Assembly: GCA_036655975.1 (NCBI GenBank)
Contig: JAVVPD010000022.1
Location: forward strand, 1 to 28,858
Direction: 5' to 3'
Length of the DNA: 28,858 nucleotides
From: CASQEL01 sp036655975
Lineage (GTDB): Bacteria > Desulfobacterota > Desulfovibrionia > Desulfovibrionales > Desulfovibrionaceae
Part shown: in pieces, positions 22,406-28,858 of the stretch
How the letters are laid out: every line of letters begins with the position of its first letter
How positions within the stretch are numbered: the first letter of the stretch is position 1
Program-made: the position numbers and the translations under genes
Notes under the pieces: model-generated
Databases searched by the model: none
The model's input: only the letters and a program-made list of their open reading frames with translations
What the model was told of the DNA's origin: nothing

Positions 22406-23566
22406 ATGGAAACAACATTTATGGGTTTTCGGCGTGAAAATGGACGGGTGGGTATCCGCAATCATGTGCTTATTTTGGCTTTGGACGATCTTTCCAACGC
22501 GGCTTGTGAATCCGTTGCCAATAACATTAAAGGCACCTTGGCTATCCCCCATGCCTACGGGCGTCTGCAATTTGGCGATGACCTTGACTTGCACTTCCGC
22601 ACACTGATCGGCGCAGGTTCCAACCCCAATGTGGCGGCTGTGGTGGTGATTGGCATTGAACCGGTGTGGACGCAACGCGTTGTCGACGGTATTGCCACAA
22701 CCGGTAAACCTGTTTCCGGTTTTTCCATTGAAAAAAATGGCGACCTTACCACCGTGTGCGCTGCTTCACGCCGTGCCAAAGAATACGTGCAATTGACCTC
22801 CTCCTACCAGCGTGTGCCTTGCGACGTGAAAGAGTTGTGGGTATCGTGCAAATGCGGGGAATCGGACACCACCTCCGGCCTAGCAACCAATCCCACCGTG
22901 GGTAATGCCTTTGATAAATTGTATGAAGCCGGCTCAACCCTGCTTTTTGGCGAAACCACCGAATTGACAGGTGGCGAACATCTGGTAGCGGCGCGTTGTG
23001 CCAATAAAGACGTTCGGGAAAAATTCCAATTTTTCTTCGACCGTTACGCCAAGGTTATTGACGATCATAAAGTGGACGACCTTTCCGACTCCCAGCCCAC
23101 CAAGGGTAATATTGAAGGTGGCTTGACCACTATTGAAGAAAAAGCCTTGGGCAATATCCAGAAAATTGGTCGCAAAGCCCCCGTAGTCGGCTGTTTGGAT
23201 AAGGCCGAAGCGCCCACCGGGCCTGGCTTATGGTTTATGGATTCTTCGTCCGCAGCGGCAGAAATGGTGACATTATGCGCGGCCTCGGGCTTTGTGGTTC
23301 ACTTCTTCCCCACTGGACAGGGCAATGTTATTGGCAATCCTATTATTCCAGTGATCAAGCTGTGTTCCAATCCTCGGACGCTCCGTACCATGTCGGAACA
23401 TTTTGATGTGGACGTTTCTGGGGTATTACGCCGTGAATTGAGTCTTGACCAAGCCGGTGATAAGCTGCTTGACATGATGATTAGGACTTGCAACAATAGA
23501 CAAACTTCTGCAGAAACTCTCGGGCACCGTGAATTTATTATGACACGACTGTATGAAAGTGCATAG
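22406..23566 (+). CDS. suyB: Sulfolactate sulfo-lyase-like large subunit (SuyB, UxaA family)
   Basis: A 386-residue protein of the UxaA/GarD C-terminal family. It starts with the family hallmark F-M-G-F-R-R-E-N-G-R-V-G-I-R-N. The segment PHAYGRLQFG replaces the H-x-x-G-C of altronate/galactarate dehydratases, as I recall for SuyB. Other features are KCGESDTTSG, NIEGGLTTIEEKALGN and the glycine-rich FPTGQGNVIGNPI. With SuyA it would cleave the C-S bond of sulfolactate in the cytoplasm to pyruvate and sulfite. It is the last gene of the operon and is followed by a long AT-rich inverted repeat. The assignment rests on remembered motifs; another 2-hydroxy-acid eliminating activity is possible. 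Confidence 0.75.
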   Translation: METTFMGFRRENGRVGIRNHVLILALDDLSNAACESVANNIKGTLAIPHAYGRLQFGDDLDLHFRTLIGAGSNPNVAAVVVIGIEPVWTQRVVDGIATTGKPVSGFSIEKNGDLTTVCAASRRAKEYVQLTSSYQRVPCDVKELWVSCKCGESDTTSGLATNPTVGNAFDKLYEAGSTLLFGETTELTGGEHLVAARCANKDVREKFQFFFDRYAKVIDDHKVDDLSDSQPTKGNIEGGLTTIEEKALGNIQKIGRKAPVVGCLDKAEAPTGPGLWFMDSSSAAAEMVTLCAASGFVVHFFPTGQGNVIGNPIIPVIKLCSNPRTLRTMSEHFDVDVSGVLRRELSLDQAGDKLLDMMIRTCNNRQTSAETLGHREFIMTRLYESA

Positions 23567-23581
23567 TTATATATAGATAAT

Positions 23582-23624
23582 TATGTAGTGACAGTATATA
23601 TATGGTATATGCTGTCACTACATA
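23582..23624. terminator. AT-rich long inverted repeat between suyB and the regulator
   Basis: TATGTAGTGACAG (23582-23594) and CTGTCACTACATA (23612-23624) form a perfect 13-bp stem, and the TATATA/TATATG bases inside can extend it by several pairs. There is no T tract. It may mark the operon end, or be an operator for the adjacent regulator gene, since it contains GACAG/CTGTC cores also found at 15458-15480. Confidence 0.5.
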
Positions 23625-23680
23625 TAGTATCATGCATCATACAGGTGTAGTTCATAATTTATTAACGATAAGGTGAAATT

Positions 23681-25324
23681 ATGAATACACTACCTGACAG
23701 TTTATATCAGCCTTTGTTACTTGTGAATAATATTCTTGTTCGCGAGACAAATCCTGAAGATCTTTTCCGCAATCTGGCTACTACTCTACAATCCCTAGTA
23801 CACTGCGACCGCTGTAGTCTGACTATCTATGACGCGACTACAGATTCTATGTCGTGGTTCGCGCAGGCCGAGGGCATTACCGTCAAACAGATGGATAATG
23901 AGGAACATTTTGTGCGCGGGCCTTTAGCCTATACGGCGATTCAAACCCGCCAACCCTACATTGTTCCAGACCTGACGGTGCTTGCCAGTTCCGCTGGCAT
24001 ACAGCATATGCTGGATGTGGGGCTTAAATCCTCCATCGCCATGCCGCTTATGAGCCGTTCTGAACCTGTGGGCGCTATGGTTATTTCCTATTTGCGTGCC
24101 CTCACGGCGGCAGACAATAGCCTCATCGCCTTTTTGGAAAAAATTTCGGTGCAGGTGGCTTTGGCTGTGGACAACATGCTGGCCCATGAAAAACTGAAAA
24201 AAATGAATTGTGAATTGAAGCAGCATGTGGGTTCTTTGCTGTATCCTGAAGGAGTCAAATACGCGGAACAGCGTTTTTTTTATACCTGTGAAAAAATGCA
24301 GCACATTATTGAACAGGCGCGTTTGCTGGCAAACAGTGACGTGCCCGTGTTGGTGTGCGGTGAAACCGGCACGGGGAAAGAATTTATTGCCCATTACATT
24401 CATCAACACAGTACCCGCAGCAAAAATAATTTTGTTAAAGTTAATTGCCCGGCGCTATCCTCTACCTTGTTTGAAAGTGAGCTTTTTGGGCATGCTAAAG
24501 GGGCATTTACGGGGGCGGTGTCACAGCGGGTAGGGCGCTTTGAAATGGCGAATAAGGGCAGCATATTTTTAGACGAAATTGGCGACTTGGATAAAATGCT
24601 TCAGGCAAAACTCCTACAAGTTTTGCAAGATGCGTGCTTTGAGCGTGTGGGAGAAAGCCGCTCAGTACATATTGATGTTCGTTTTATTTCCGCCACCAAT
24701 GCGCCTTTGCAAAGTTTGATGAGTCGGGGGCTGTTCCGTTCGGATTTGTATTATCGCCTTGGGGCGGCCACCATCTATATTCCCCCTTTACGACAGCGTG
24801 AAGGCGAGCTGGAACCGATGATCAAACATCTTGTGACCATTGCTTCAGAGGATTTGCAGTGCGCGCCCCTTAAAGTCTCTCCCTCCGCCATGCGACTGCT
24901 CACCACCTATACATGGCCGGGGAATGTGCGTGAATTGTTAAATATTATAAAACGTCTGCTCATTCTGCACCACGGGCATGAAGTCACGCCTGAAATGATT
25001 TTACCTTTTTTACAGCAGCCAGAAATTGAGTCCGAGCACCGAGAATTTTTGGGCACGGGGCTACGACAAGGGAATTCTTTTGAGAATACGGTGTCAGCCA
25101 AACCGTCAATGGGGGCAAGCCTGCCGCGTGACTATGCCTCCTCTACTTTGCAAGATGCGGAGCGCAAATTCATCGAACACGCCCTGACCTCCACCAACGG
25201 TGTGGTGAGCGGTAGCAAAGGGGCGGCTGCCATGCTGGGCTTGCCGCGTTCAACCCTGCTCTATAAACTTCAGAAGCACTGCCTTGACCCCAAGGCCTAT
25301 TCCAGAGCTGCCAAAAGAACCTAA
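23681..25324 (+). CDS. Sigma-54-dependent transcriptional activator (GAF-AAA+-Fis)
   Basis: A 547-residue bacterial enhancer-binding protein. Residues about 15-170 are a GAF sensor domain. Residues about 200-435 are the AAA+ sigma-54 interaction domain with Walker A GETGTGKE (227-234), the sigma-54 contact loop GAFTGA (274-279), Walker B FLDEIGDL (296-303), arginine fingers in LFRSDLYYRL (351-360) and WPGNVREL (412-419). Residues about 490-535 are a Fis-type HTH with AAAMLGLPRSTLLYKL. The layout is that of FhlA/NorR-like regulators, without a receiver domain, so a small molecule or redox signal at the GAF domain is likely. AAGGTG precedes ATG 23681. Its position beside an operon with a sigma-54 promoter makes it the likely activator of that operon. 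Confidence 0.93.
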   Translation: MNTLPDSLYQPLLLVNNILVRETNPEDLFRNLATTLQSLVHCDRCSLTIYDATTDSMSWFAQAEGITVKQMDNEEHFVRGPLAYTAIQTRQPYIVPDLTVLASSAGIQHMLDVGLKSSIAMPLMSRSEPVGAMVISYLRALTAADNSLIAFLEKISVQVALAVDNMLAHEKLKKMNCELKQHVGSLLYPEGVKYAEQRFFYTCEKMQHIIEQARLLANSDVPVLVCGETGTGKEFIAHYIHQHSTRSKNNFVKVNCPALSSTLFESELFGHAKGAFTGAVSQRVGRFEMANKGSIFLDEIGDLDKMLQAKLLQVLQDACFERVGESRSVHIDVRFISATNAPLQSLMSRGLFRSDLYYRLGAATIYIPPLRQREGELEPMIKHLVTIASEDLQCAPLKVSPSAMRLLTTYTWPGNVRELLNIIKRLLILHHGHEVTPEMILPFLQQPEIESEHREFLGTGLRQGNSFENTVSAKPSMGASLPRDYASSTLQDAERKFIEHALTSTNGVVSGSKGAAAMLGLPRSTLLYKLQKHCLDPKAYSRAAKRT

Positions 25325-25806
25325 ACTTTTTTGCCTTTTTTGAGGTATAAGATGTGTTCTTGTTGGGCTTTGGGGTTACGGTCGTCCTTTAATTACTATG
25401 GTGCAAGGCCAGCCCTAGCAGATAATAGCCCCCTGTCGCAAGAAGAAGAATGCTTACGCCCCGTGTGAGTTTTGTAATCCATGATGCTTTTGCCGTGGGC
25501 ATGGGCAAAATCTTCCCCGAGCCTCTGGTCATGGGAACGCCGTTATAAAGCTTTTGTACTGATTTATGCATATAAGTGCCGTATAAAATAAAAATGTAAA
25601 ATTAGGGTATATATACCGCTGTAGGGTCGAACGCCCCCAATAGCCGTAGTTGTTTTCGCCAAAGTGCGGAGTGACATCATAACAGTTTTATTGACGAAAT
25701 GATATACACAAAAAGAGAATAAATTTTTTCAAGATGTGATAAAAAAAGCGTTTAGTACCTTCATGTATACGATTACTGTACCGTATGAGCGCCAGCACGA
25801 CTTGCC
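25325..25806. other. Intergenic stretch with no convincing gene
   Basis: About 480 bases between the activator and the NfeD promoter. I see no clear terminator for the activator, no RNA gene and no repeat family. The only coding candidate is the minus-strand 60-codon frame at 25389-25571. Confidence 0.5.
25389..25571 (-). CDS. Possible small single-helix membrane protein (60 aa)
   Basis: A 60-residue frame with a basic N-terminal half and one hydrophobic helix near the C-terminus (VSILLLATGGYYLLGLAL). An internal ATG would give 47 residues. The composition is protein-like for a small membrane peptide, but the ribosome binding site is poor, no neighbour on the same strand supports it, and I do not recognise it. 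Confidence 0.28.
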   Translation of the reverse strand: MHKSVQKLYNGVPMTRGSGKILPMPTAKASWITKLTRGVSILLLATGGYYLLGLALHHSN

Positions 25807-25834
25807 TTGACGATGATAAATGCTTACATACAAT
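25807..25834 (+). promoter_or_regulatory. Sigma-70-type promoter for the nfeD-SPFH operon
   Basis: TTGACG (25807-25812), a 16-nt spacer and TACAAT (25829-25834). The start site is near 25841, only a few bases before or within the GGAGG at 25839-25843, so the -10 and ribosome binding site are unusually close. Confidence 0.55.
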
Positions 25835-25851
25835 CATCGGAGGTTTTCTAT

Positions 25852-25920
25852 ATGGTGGGATTGTTTTTTTGTAGAGGCATAGTGCATGCCGATGTACAGA
25901 TATACTATGGGCGAATATAG
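25852..25920 (+). CDS. Possible 22-residue leader peptide before nfeD
   Basis: ATG 25852 has GGAGG (25839-25843) eight bases upstream, the best ribosome binding site in the area. It opens a 22-codon frame (MVGLFFCRG...YYGRI) that stops at TAG 25918-25920, one base before the nfeD ATG at 25922, which itself has no good binding site. This arrangement suggests translational coupling. It could also be chance. Confidence 0.4.
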   Translation: MVGLFFCRGIVHADVQIYYGRI

Positions 25921-25921
25921 T

Positions 25922-26344
25922 ATGGAAAGCATACTTTTTTTGGTTATGGGAATAGCCTTCTTTATTGCAGAACTCCTTACATTGAGCTTTTATGCTTTTT
26001 TTATCTCTATTGGATGTTTATTGGTGGCCTTGTTTTTATTTTTAAAATGTTCTTTTACTTTGTCCCTGTGTGCTGGAGCCGTTTTGACGCTTACCTGTGT
26101 TGTGGTTTTTCAAAAAATATTTGGGAAAAAACGTCAGCAGCAAGCGCCAATTTCCCCTTTTGAAAATTTGATCGGCGAAAAAGGTGTGCTTTCTGAGGGG
26201 ATCAACGGCAGCCATGGTACCGTGGTTATTGGGGGTACATCGTGGCGTGCCGTGGCGGATACTTCTTTAGCCAGCGGCACATGTGTTGTTGTAAGCGCGC
26301 TTGATCCTGTTGAAAACATGACGCTTGTCGTGAAAAAAATATAA
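25922..26344 (+). CDS. NfeD-family membrane protein
   Basis: A 140-residue protein with three N-terminal hydrophobic helices (residues about 3-20, 22-42 and 45-65) and a C-terminal OB-like beta domain: LIGEKGVLSEGI, HGTVVIGGTSWRAVAD, and a final TLVVKKI strand. This is the short NfeD1b/YbbK type, which pairs with SPFH proteins in membrane microdomain or quality-control complexes. In-frame ATGs at 25886 and 25907 are possible longer starts. I prefer 25922 because the protein then begins at the first helix and is coupled to the leader frame. The SPFH gene starts 21 bases after its stop. Confidence 0.85.
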   Translation: MESILFLVMGIAFFIAELLTLSFYAFFISIGCLLVALFLFLKCSFTLSLCAGAVLTLTCVVVFQKIFGKKRQQQAPISPFENLIGEKGVLSEGINGSHGTVVIGGTSWRAVADTSLASGTCVVVSALDPVENMTLVVKKI

Positions 26345-26365
26345 ACTCATTATTGAGGTGGATAT

Positions 26366-27301
26366 ATGAATAGTATTGACCCCATAAGCACTCTACTTAC
26401 AGTTGCACTCTGTATATTTTTTGGCGTAGTAATTTATAAAAGTGTTGTAATTATCCCCAACAAACAAGCGAATGTTATAGAACGATTGGGTAAATTTTAT
26501 GCGACATATGAAAGTGGTTTTCATATCTTGATTCCTTTTTTGGATAAGATAGCCTACATATTTTCGTTAAAAGAACAAGTTATCGATGCGGAAAAGCAAC
26601 AATGTATCACCAAGGATAATGTGCAATTATCCATTGATGGGGTCATCTATCTGCAAATTGTTACGCCGGATAAAGCCGCCTATGGGGTAGAGGACTATAC
26701 CTTTGCCGCCATTCAGTTGGCGCAAACGTCGTTGCGTTCTGGCATAGGTACCATGAATTTGGACGAAACTTTTGAAAATAGGGATAGAATTAATCAGATT
26801 GTCACGGAAGCCTTAATGAAAGCCACCGAAAATTGGGGTATTAAAGTTTTGCGTTATGAAATTAAAGACATCGTTCCCCCGCAAAACATTTTGATGGCGA
26901 TGAATAAGCAGATGGAAGCGGAACGCGAAAAACGTGCTCAGGTGCTCACCTCCGAAGGCATCCGAGATGCGGCCATCAATAGGGCAGAAGGTGAAAAGCG
27001 CGCGCAGATTGCCAAGGCTGAAGGTGAGGCTGCCGCCGTGCGTCTGGAAGCGGACGCCAAGGCGTACAGCCTTGAAACCGTGGGGCTTGCCACCAAACAG
27101 AATTTGTTATCTATTGCCAGTGCCCTTGAGGGGGATTCTGGTTTAACCGCTGCCAATTTGCGTGTTGCCGAGGCCTATGTGCACAGTTTTGGCAATATTG
27201 CTAAAGAATCCACAACTTTGCTCTTGCCAGCCAACATGGTGGACATTGGCACCATGACAGCAACGGCCATGCAGGTGTTGGGAAAATTACAAAGTAAATA
27301 G
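26366..27301 (+). CDS. SPFH/stomatin-like protein (QmcA/paraslipin type)
   Basis: A 311-residue membrane-anchored SPFH (prohibitin/stomatin) protein. Residues 10-30 are a single N-terminal hydrophobic helix. The SPFH domain (about 30-185) shows the conserved VIIPNKQANVIERLGKF, RSGIGTMNLDETFENRDRIN and the WGIKVLRYEIKDI strand. An alanine/glutamate-rich coiled coil follows (about 190-240, EAEREKRAQ, AEGEKRAQIAKAEGEAAA). A TGAGGTGG site precedes the ATG. It forms a two-gene operon with nfeD, the usual partner. The likely role is an oligomeric scaffold at the inner membrane affecting proteolysis or membrane organisation. Confidence 0.92.
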   Translation: MNSIDPISTLLTVALCIFFGVVIYKSVVIIPNKQANVIERLGKFYATYESGFHILIPFLDKIAYIFSLKEQVIDAEKQQCITKDNVQLSIDGVIYLQIVTPDKAAYGVEDYTFAAIQLAQTSLRSGIGTMNLDETFENRDRINQIVTEALMKATENWGIKVLRYEIKDIVPPQNILMAMNKQMEAEREKRAQVLTSEGIRDAAINRAEGEKRAQIAKAEGEAAAVRLEADAKAYSLETVGLATKQNLLSIASALEGDSGLTAANLRVAEAYVHSFGNIAKESTTLLLPANMVDIGTMTATAMQVLGKLQSK

Positions 27302-27348
27302 CGTATTACGATGTTCAGACTGTGTGCCCCGTAACGTGCTGTAGGTTC

Positions 27349-28827
27349 TCAGGGCGTCGCGGGGCTTTCGTGTTTGTCCTCTGTCCATCCACCGCCCAAG
27401 GCGCGGCATAATTGTACCACGCCCGCCAGTTGACGGCGGTGTGCCTCTGCCAAATCCTGTTGACTGGCAAGCAATTGGCGCCGTACGTCCAGAACATCCA
27501 TAACGCTTGCTAGGCCCGCGTTATATTGTTTTTCTATCAGCACATGGCTGCGGCGTAATTCCGCAACCTGTTCAGCGCTCGAACGCACTACCTCACGGCT
27601 GAGGGCGTTGCTCACCAGTGCGTCGCGGGTTTCCTTAAAAGCATTTTGTACACTGCCCTGATAGGCCGCCAGCACGATGTCATATTGCGCCTTGGTCATG
27701 CGGTATTGGGACAGCAGCCGTCCCCCCTGAAACAAAGGTTGGGTGATGCCGCCCATGACACTCCAGACTTGCGTGGGGTAGGTCACCAATTTTTCCAGAT
27801 TGCCGGACGCAAATCCTTGATCCGTGGTCAGGGTTATGGTCGGGAAAAAAGAGGCTTGGGCCGCGCCGATACGGGCATTGGCGGCCATAAGCTGGCCCTC
27901 CACACTGCGTACATCGGGGCGGCGCTGCAAGAGTGTGGAAGGAATGGCGGTGGGCACAGGTGGGGGAAGACACAATTGGGTGAGGGTTTTCCCCGTACTA
28001 AAGGCAGAGGGAATGCGCTCCACAATTTCTGCGGGGTTGAAGCCCGCCAGCACCGCTAGGTTGCCTTCGCATTGCGACAATTTTTCTTCAAGATTTTTCA
28101 GCATGGTCAGGGTTTTGCTGCGTTCTGCCGCAAAACGCCGATAGGTCGTTTCTGGTGATTGCCCTAAGCGGTAGCGGGTTTCATAAACTTTGCAGGTTCT
28201 GTCGTAGGTTTCCAACATATCCGCTGCAATCCGCATTTGTTCCTGTAGGGTGCGTAATTGCAAATAATTTAGGGCTAGCTCGGCTGTTAGTGACAAACGC
28301 AGCGTATCACGTGCGGCTTGTGTGCCCAGAAGTTCCGCGCGGGCGGCCTCATCTAGGCGGCGGTATTTACCCCATAAGTCCAGCTCAAAGCGTAAAAATC
28401 CCGATGCTGCGTAGGAATCCTGCACCCTTTGTGGATAACGGTGTACCCGTTTTTCTGATTCCGTCATTTCCCGCTGACCGGTGTTGGCACTCAGCCCTGC
28501 GGAAGGCAATCTGTCCGCAAAGCTGACGCCTGCCTTGGCGGCGGATTCGTCAACGCGGGCCATGGCCTGAGCCAGATTGGTATTGCGGCGCAAAGCTTCC
28601 TTTTCCAGAGCATTTAAGGTTTCATCTTGAAAGAGTTCCCACCACTTGTCTTCGGTATACGGGCTGCCCGCAATGTCCTGCGCCTGACGCGCAAACTCTA
28701 CTTGAGGGCGCTGGTAGTCTGGCCCTACACTGCACCCTGGCAGCAGGCCGAGGCCGAGCAGGGCCAAGCCCACGCGCGTGGTTTTTTTCCAACCCCACCA
28801 TGCGGGCTCGCGCGGCGGCGTAAGCAT
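27349..28827 (-). CDS. RND efflux outer-membrane lipoprotein, TolC/NodT family
   Basis: A 492-residue outer-membrane channel of the OprM/CusC type. A lipoprotein signal ends in the lipobox LLPGC with C32, followed by the family start G-P-D-Y-x-R-P. Two outer-membrane efflux repeats follow, each a long helical pair: the first about residues 65-255, the second about 290-475 with RRPDVRSVEGQL and ARIGAAQASFFPT. It docks with a periplasmic adaptor and an RND pump. The frame remains open beyond ATG 28827 to the window edge, so the start could be further upstream, but 28827 gives a normal signal peptide. On the minus strand an upstream gene seems to end 5 bases before this start. It converges on the SPFH gene with 47 bases between stops. 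Confidence 0.92.
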   Translation of the reverse strand: MLTPPREPAWWGWKKTTRVGLALLGLGLLPGCSVGPDYQRPQVEFARQAQDIAGSPYTEDKWWELFQDETLNALEKEALRRNTNLAQAMARVDESAAKAGVSFADRLPSAGLSANTGQREMTESEKRVHRYPQRVQDSYAASGFLRFELDLWGKYRRLDEAARAELLGTQAARDTLRLSLTAELALNYLQLRTLQEQMRIAADMLETYDRTCKVYETRYRLGQSPETTYRRFAAERSKTLTMLKNLEEKLSQCEGNLAVLAGFNPAEIVERIPSAFSTGKTLTQLCLPPPVPTAIPSTLLQRRPDVRSVEGQLMAANARIGAAQASFFPTITLTTDQGFASGNLEKLVTYPTQVWSVMGGITQPLFQGGRLLSQYRMTKAQYDIVLAAYQGSVQNAFKETRDALVSNALSREVVRSSAEQVAELRRSHVLIEKQYNAGLASVMDVLDVRRQLLASQQDLAEAHRRQLAGVVQLCRALGGGWTEDKHESPATP

Positions 28828-28832
28828 GCGTT

Positions 28833-28858
28833 TTATGCGTTTGGCAGAGAGGCAGCAC
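28833..28858 (-). CDS. Possible C-terminus of upstream efflux gene (partial)
   Basis: On the minus strand one frame reads AASLPNA and then TAA (28833-28835), five bases before the ATG of the outer-membrane lipoprotein. RND pump genes commonly lie just upstream of such a gene. Eight codons cannot identify it. Confidence 0.3.

Noticed and set aside
1..28858. CRISPR arrays, transposases, integrases or phage genes
   Set aside because: I looked for regularly spaced repeats and mobile-element proteins and saw none; the repeats present are hairpins and short regulatory motifs.

Overview
The window looks like a chromosomal contig piece from an anaerobic or facultative Desulfobacterota-type bacterium, most like the Desulfovibrionaceae. 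I infer this from gene content and moderate GC (about half by eye): a DctPQM TRAP transporter, a membrane-fused spermidine-synthase-like protein, an EVE protein, a TauE/SafE exporter, sulfolactate sulfo-lyase-like genes and a sigma-54 activator. No species marker is present. Four runs of N (1197-1222, 1573-1582, 5526-5535, 11686-11695) interrupt otherwise intact genes and break their frames, so they read as unclosed draft-assembly joins rather than biological frameshifts.

Layout. 1-2070: a tRNA with CAT anticodon plus its promoter and terminator, then a minus-strand pair (phosphodiesterase/alkaline-phosphatase-fold protein and polysaccharide-deacetylase-like protein). 2233-4561: membrane spermidine-synthase-like protein and two small conserved-looking proteins. 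4565-5991: minus-strand EVE protein and DeoR-family repressor, with a perfect 10-bp inverted repeat upstream of the repressor that is probably its operator. 6106-9204: a 1032-residue protein with a degenerate PHP-like domain and membrane helices. 9303-12622: TRAP transporter dctP-dctQ-dctM and a small membrane protein. 12958-15319: TauE/SafE-family exporter, a sodium:dicarboxylate (SDF) symporter and a small membrane protein.

The centrepiece is 15626-25324. A close match to a sigma-54 promoter (15626-15641) precedes eight tightly packed plus-strand genes: a succinate dehydrogenase/fumarate reductase-like flavoprotein, a single short SdhC/D-like anchor, a fusion of an SdhB-type iron-sulfur subunit to a Tat-motif Rieske protein, a cytochrome b fused to a cytochrome c domain, the alpha and beta subunits of a class I fumarase/tartrate-dehydratase-like enzyme, and a SuyA/SuyB-like pair (sulfolactate sulfo-lyase, UxaA superfamily). 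A GAF-AAA+-Fis sigma-54 activator follows. The gene set joins complex II-like and complex III-like parts physically, through the SdhB-Rieske fusion, and puts them with a hydratase and a C-S lyase.

A coherent but unproven reading is a sulfonate analogue of succinate to fumarate to malate: 3-sulfopropanoate to 3-sulfoacrylate to 3-sulfolactate, then SuyAB cleavage to pyruvate and sulfite. The TauE/SafE protein could handle sulfite, and the TRAP or SDF transporter could handle substrate uptake. The hydratase beta subunit lacks the usual fumarase/tartrate-dehydratase R-D-x-x-H signature, which fits an altered substrate. The plain alternative is an ordinary succinate/fumarate/malate module next to unrelated suyAB.

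25325-28858: an intergenic stretch with a good promoter and a possible 22-codon leader ORF, an NfeD-family protein with an SPFH/stomatin-family partner, and on the minus strand an RND-type outer-membrane efflux lipoprotein whose upstream neighbour runs off the window.
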